A stretch of DNA of 7,929 bases from Bacteroidota bacterium (GTDB taxonomy: Bacteria; Bacteroidota; Bacteroidia; Chitinophagales; UBA2359): the NCBI GenBank assembly GCA_020631675.1, contig JAHDGT010000200.1, positions 1 through 7,929 of the forward strand, read 5' to 3'. The notes beneath the pieces are model-generated. The model saw only the letters and a list, made by a program, of their open reading frames with translations, was not told the origin of the DNA and ran no database searches. Below, one piece after another: positions 6,725 through 7,929 of this stretch. Position 1 is the stretch's first letter. The number at the start of each line of letters is the position of its first letter. Position numbers and translations under genes: made by a program.

Positions 6725-7380
6725 AAGAGCACCGCATTAGAATAGAACGCATTGCGCGTTTCTACGAAAACCAAGCTTTAAATACCCAGCATGAATTCAG
6801 TTGGATGGCATGTCATGGTTATGCGCATACGGCAAAAGCCATACAAAGTGCTTTCGAGGTATTGAACCCATCAGTACATCATGTGGTAGCCCCTGAAGGG
6901 CTATCCAGATTTTACCGAAAAGGCTTTTATGGAGAGGTGGTCTCTAGCTGGATGACCAAAGCGTTGCGAGAAGAAGAAATACAGGATTACACCCAATTTT
7001 TGGATCAAGCTTATGCGAATACCCATCCCGATACCTTAGCTAATGATAGGGTCAATGTCGCTTTTGGGTTTTCTCAGGGTTGTGCTACCGCGAGCAGATG
7101 GGCTTGCCATACAAATGTACCCATACAGCATTTGGTTTTATGGGGCGGCACATTAGCTCACGACATCCCTCTTGAGCGACTGCATTTCTTTTTAGACCGA
7201 GCAGAAATTCACATCGTAATGGGCGATCAGGATCCCTTTATTAATGCGGAACATATTGCCCAACAGAAAGCAGATTTCACAGCAAAAAACATAGCTGTAA
7301 CATTCCACCATTTTGAAGGTGGGCATGTTGTGGATGGGGATGCATTGAAACTATTAGCGACGCACTTGCGCAAGGGATAG
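6721..7380 (+). CDS. Alpha/beta hydrolase, phospholipase/carboxylesterase-like
   Basis: This is a 219-residue cytoplasmic serine hydrolase. The nucleophile elbow is GFSQG with Ser118. The likely acid is Asp171 in MGDQDPF and the base is His202 in EGGHVVD. HGYAHTA (32-38) after an early strand fits the oxyanion-hole region. The block VVAPEGLSRFYRKGFYGEV, then SWMTKALREEEIQDY and LDQAY, matches a subgroup of small esterases common in Bacteroidota. The ester substrate is unknown. The start codon overlaps the tdk stop by ATGA, so the two are probably translated from one mRNA; I know of no biochemical link between them. The last codons (LRKG and the TAG stop, 7366-7380) lie inside a repeated sequence also found at 32-53, so the C-terminus was probably set by insertion of a repeat element. 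The triad is intact, and the protein is probably active. Confidence 0.9.
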   Translation: MKEHRIRIERIARFYENQALNTQHEFSWMACHGYAHTAKAIQSAFEVLNPSVHHVVAPEGLSRFYRKGFYGEVVSSWMTKALREEEIQDYTQFLDQAYANTHPDTLANDRVNVAFGFSQGCATASRWACHTNVPIQHLVLWGGTLAHDIPLERLHFFLDRAEIHIVMGDQDPFINAEHIAQQKADFTAKNIAVTFHHFEGGHVVDGDALKLLATHLRKG

Positions 7381-7388
7381 GAGCGGTA
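7367..7388 (+). repeat. Repeat terminus shared with positions 32-53 (inverted)
   Basis: TGCGCAAGGGATAGGAG, then C, then GGTA here matches the minus strand of 32-53 at 21 of 22 positions. A 17-base exact match is not expected by chance in a window this size. The block contains the stop codon of the hydrolase gene (TAG, 7378-7380) and adjoins the palindrome at 7392. I infer that it is the conserved 5' end of a dispersed repeat element. Confidence 0.75.
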
Positions 7389-7391
7389 TGA

Positions 7392-7483
7392 GGTAGCCCC
7401 ATAAGCTATTGAGCGGCGGGCTGGCGGGGCGGCCCAGAGGTAGCCACCGCCAGCCCTGCCAGCGAAAAGCTTATGGGGTTGCC
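7392..7483. repeat. Large nested GC-rich palindrome, probable body of a dispersed repeat element
   Basis: The outer arms, 7392-7407 and 7468-7483, pair at 14 of 16 positions around the core CCCCATAAGCT. The inner arms, 7415-7427 and 7447-7460, pair over 13 bases with one bulge (GGGCTGGCGG against CCGCCAGCCC), leaving a 19-nt GC-rich loop. GAGGTAGCC is also present as a direct repeat at 7390-7398 and 7437-7445. Base composition is far more GC-rich than the flanking genes. It follows the tdk-hydrolase pair and could block readthrough into nspC, though there is no T-tract. The composition and structure suggest a REP- or MITE-like unit without coding capacity. Confidence 0.7.
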
Positions 7484-7497
7484 GAATTTAGTGGATA

Positions 7498-7530
7498 GCC
7501 CGGTGACCTGCCGCAGGCGGGCATGCGCCC
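7498..7530. repeat. Second GC-rich hairpin, right part of the repeat region
   Basis: GCCCG (7498-7502) pairs with CGGGC (7518-7522), enclosing CCTGC/GCAGG (7507-7511 and 7513-7517). GGGC (7519-7522) can pair instead with GCCC (7527-7530) around ATGC. CCTGCNGCAGG-type palindromes are frequent in intergenic repeats of Bacteroidota (recollection). I infer that this is the 3' part of the element starting near 7367. The remaining 7531-7579 is AT-rich and shows no clear TAnnTTTG box for nspC. Confidence 0.5.
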
Positions 7531-7579
7531 AACATATACGAATCAACACAATTTTAAATCAGCACATTAGCATTTTTCG

Positions 7580-7929
7580 ATGAATAGAATCGATATATTC
7601 CGAAGCTTAGACATCCCCTCTCCTGCTTACATTATTGAGGAAGCCGCATTGCGTAAAAATTTAGAATTGATCGCTAAAGTACAGCGAGAAGCCGGCGTGA
7701 AAATAATACTGGCTTTTAAGGGATTCGCGAGCTGGCCAGTATTTGATATGCTTAGAGAATATGTGGATGGCGCTACAGCCAGCTCCTTGCATGAGGCACT
7801 TTTGTGTGTGGAAGAAATGCATTGCAAAGCACATACTTATGCAGCGGCATATGCCCCTGCCGATTTTAAAGAAATCTTAAATTGCAGCAGTCACATTAGC
7901 TTTAATTCGCTTAGTGAGTGGGTACGTTA
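7580..7929 (+). CDS. nspC: Carboxynorspermidine decarboxylase, N-terminal part (cut by window edge)
   Basis: This PLP-dependent fold III decarboxylase converts carboxy(nor)spermidine to (nor)spermidine in the last step of the carboxyspermidine polyamine pathway (EC 4.1.1.96). The first 116 codons are present and no stop is reached. IPSPAYIIEEAALRKNLELI (12-31) is the family's opening, and ILAFKGFASW (43-52) carries Lys47, the expected PLP Schiff-base lysine. DGATASSLHEA, HTYAAAYAPADFKEIL and SSHISFNSLSEW follow as in NspC. The ATG at 7580 places IPSPAY at the expected distance from the N-terminus. The partner carboxynorspermidine synthase (a saccharopine-dehydrogenase-like enzyme) is not in the window. 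The gene lies after about 200 nt of repeat-rich DNA, so it is probably transcribed separately from tdk. Confidence 0.93.
   Translation, partial: MNRIDIFRSLDIPSPAYIIEEAALRKNLELIAKVQREAGVKIILAFKGFASWPVFDMLREYVDGATASSLHEALLCVEEMHCKAHTYAAAYAPADFKEILNCSSHISFNSLSEWVR

Noticed and set aside
7392..7530. Standard rho-independent terminator after the hydrolase gene
   Set aside because: The stems are strong but no T-run follows on the plus strand, and the sequence shares a terminus with another locus, which fits a repeat element better.
1..7929. CRISPR array, tRNA or rRNA genes, phage or defence genes
   Set aside because: No regularly spaced direct repeats, no cloverleaf or rRNA-like conserved segments, and no nuclease, integrase or transposase motifs were seen.

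Overview
The window looks like chromosomal DNA from a member of the Bacteroidota, most likely Flavobacteriales or a relative. The evidence is the paired DUF1800/DUF1501 secreted proteins, a dockerin-like secreted protein carrying a module that recurs in Bacteroidota exoproteins, TAnnTTTG-type promoter boxes, starts without clear Shine-Dalgarno sequences, and a Bacteroidota-type thymidine kinase and NspC. The genus cannot be fixed from the sequence.

Left two thirds (about 143-4717, minus strand): three export-targeted proteins lie head to tail in the order DUF1800 protein (Sec signal), DUF1501 protein (twin-arginine signal), then a 385-residue discoidin-like/dockerin-like protein (Sec signal). 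The first two are 44 nt apart and are almost certainly one operon. The third follows after 163 nt that contain an inverted repeat. The DUF1800-DUF1501 pairing is widespread, but its biochemistry is not established.

Middle (about 4834-5868, minus strand): a lone gene encodes a 313-residue protein with a helical N-terminus, a long Pro/Glu/Val linker and a compact C-terminal domain of a kind seen in uncharacterised Bacteroidota proteins. It has a good -7 box (TATATTTG) and a textbook intrinsic terminator, which separates it from the secreted-protein operon.

Right third (plus strand): thymidine kinase (tdk) is read divergently from a 256-nt intergenic region. It overlaps by ATGA a serine alpha/beta hydrolase gene. 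About 200 nt of GC-rich palindromic repeat DNA follows, then the first 116 codons of nspC (carboxynorspermidine decarboxylase), cut by the window edge.

The clearest non-genic signal is a repeat family. A 22-nt block at the hydrolase stop codon (7367-7388, plus) matches 21 of 22 positions of the minus strand at 32-53. On the right it opens onto a large nested palindrome and a second GC-rich hairpin. The block supplies the last codons and the stop of the hydrolase gene. No tRNA, rRNA, CRISPR array, transposase or complete insertion sequence was seen. I found no convincing wholly new system; the best candidates for follow-up are the secreted trio and the repeat element.
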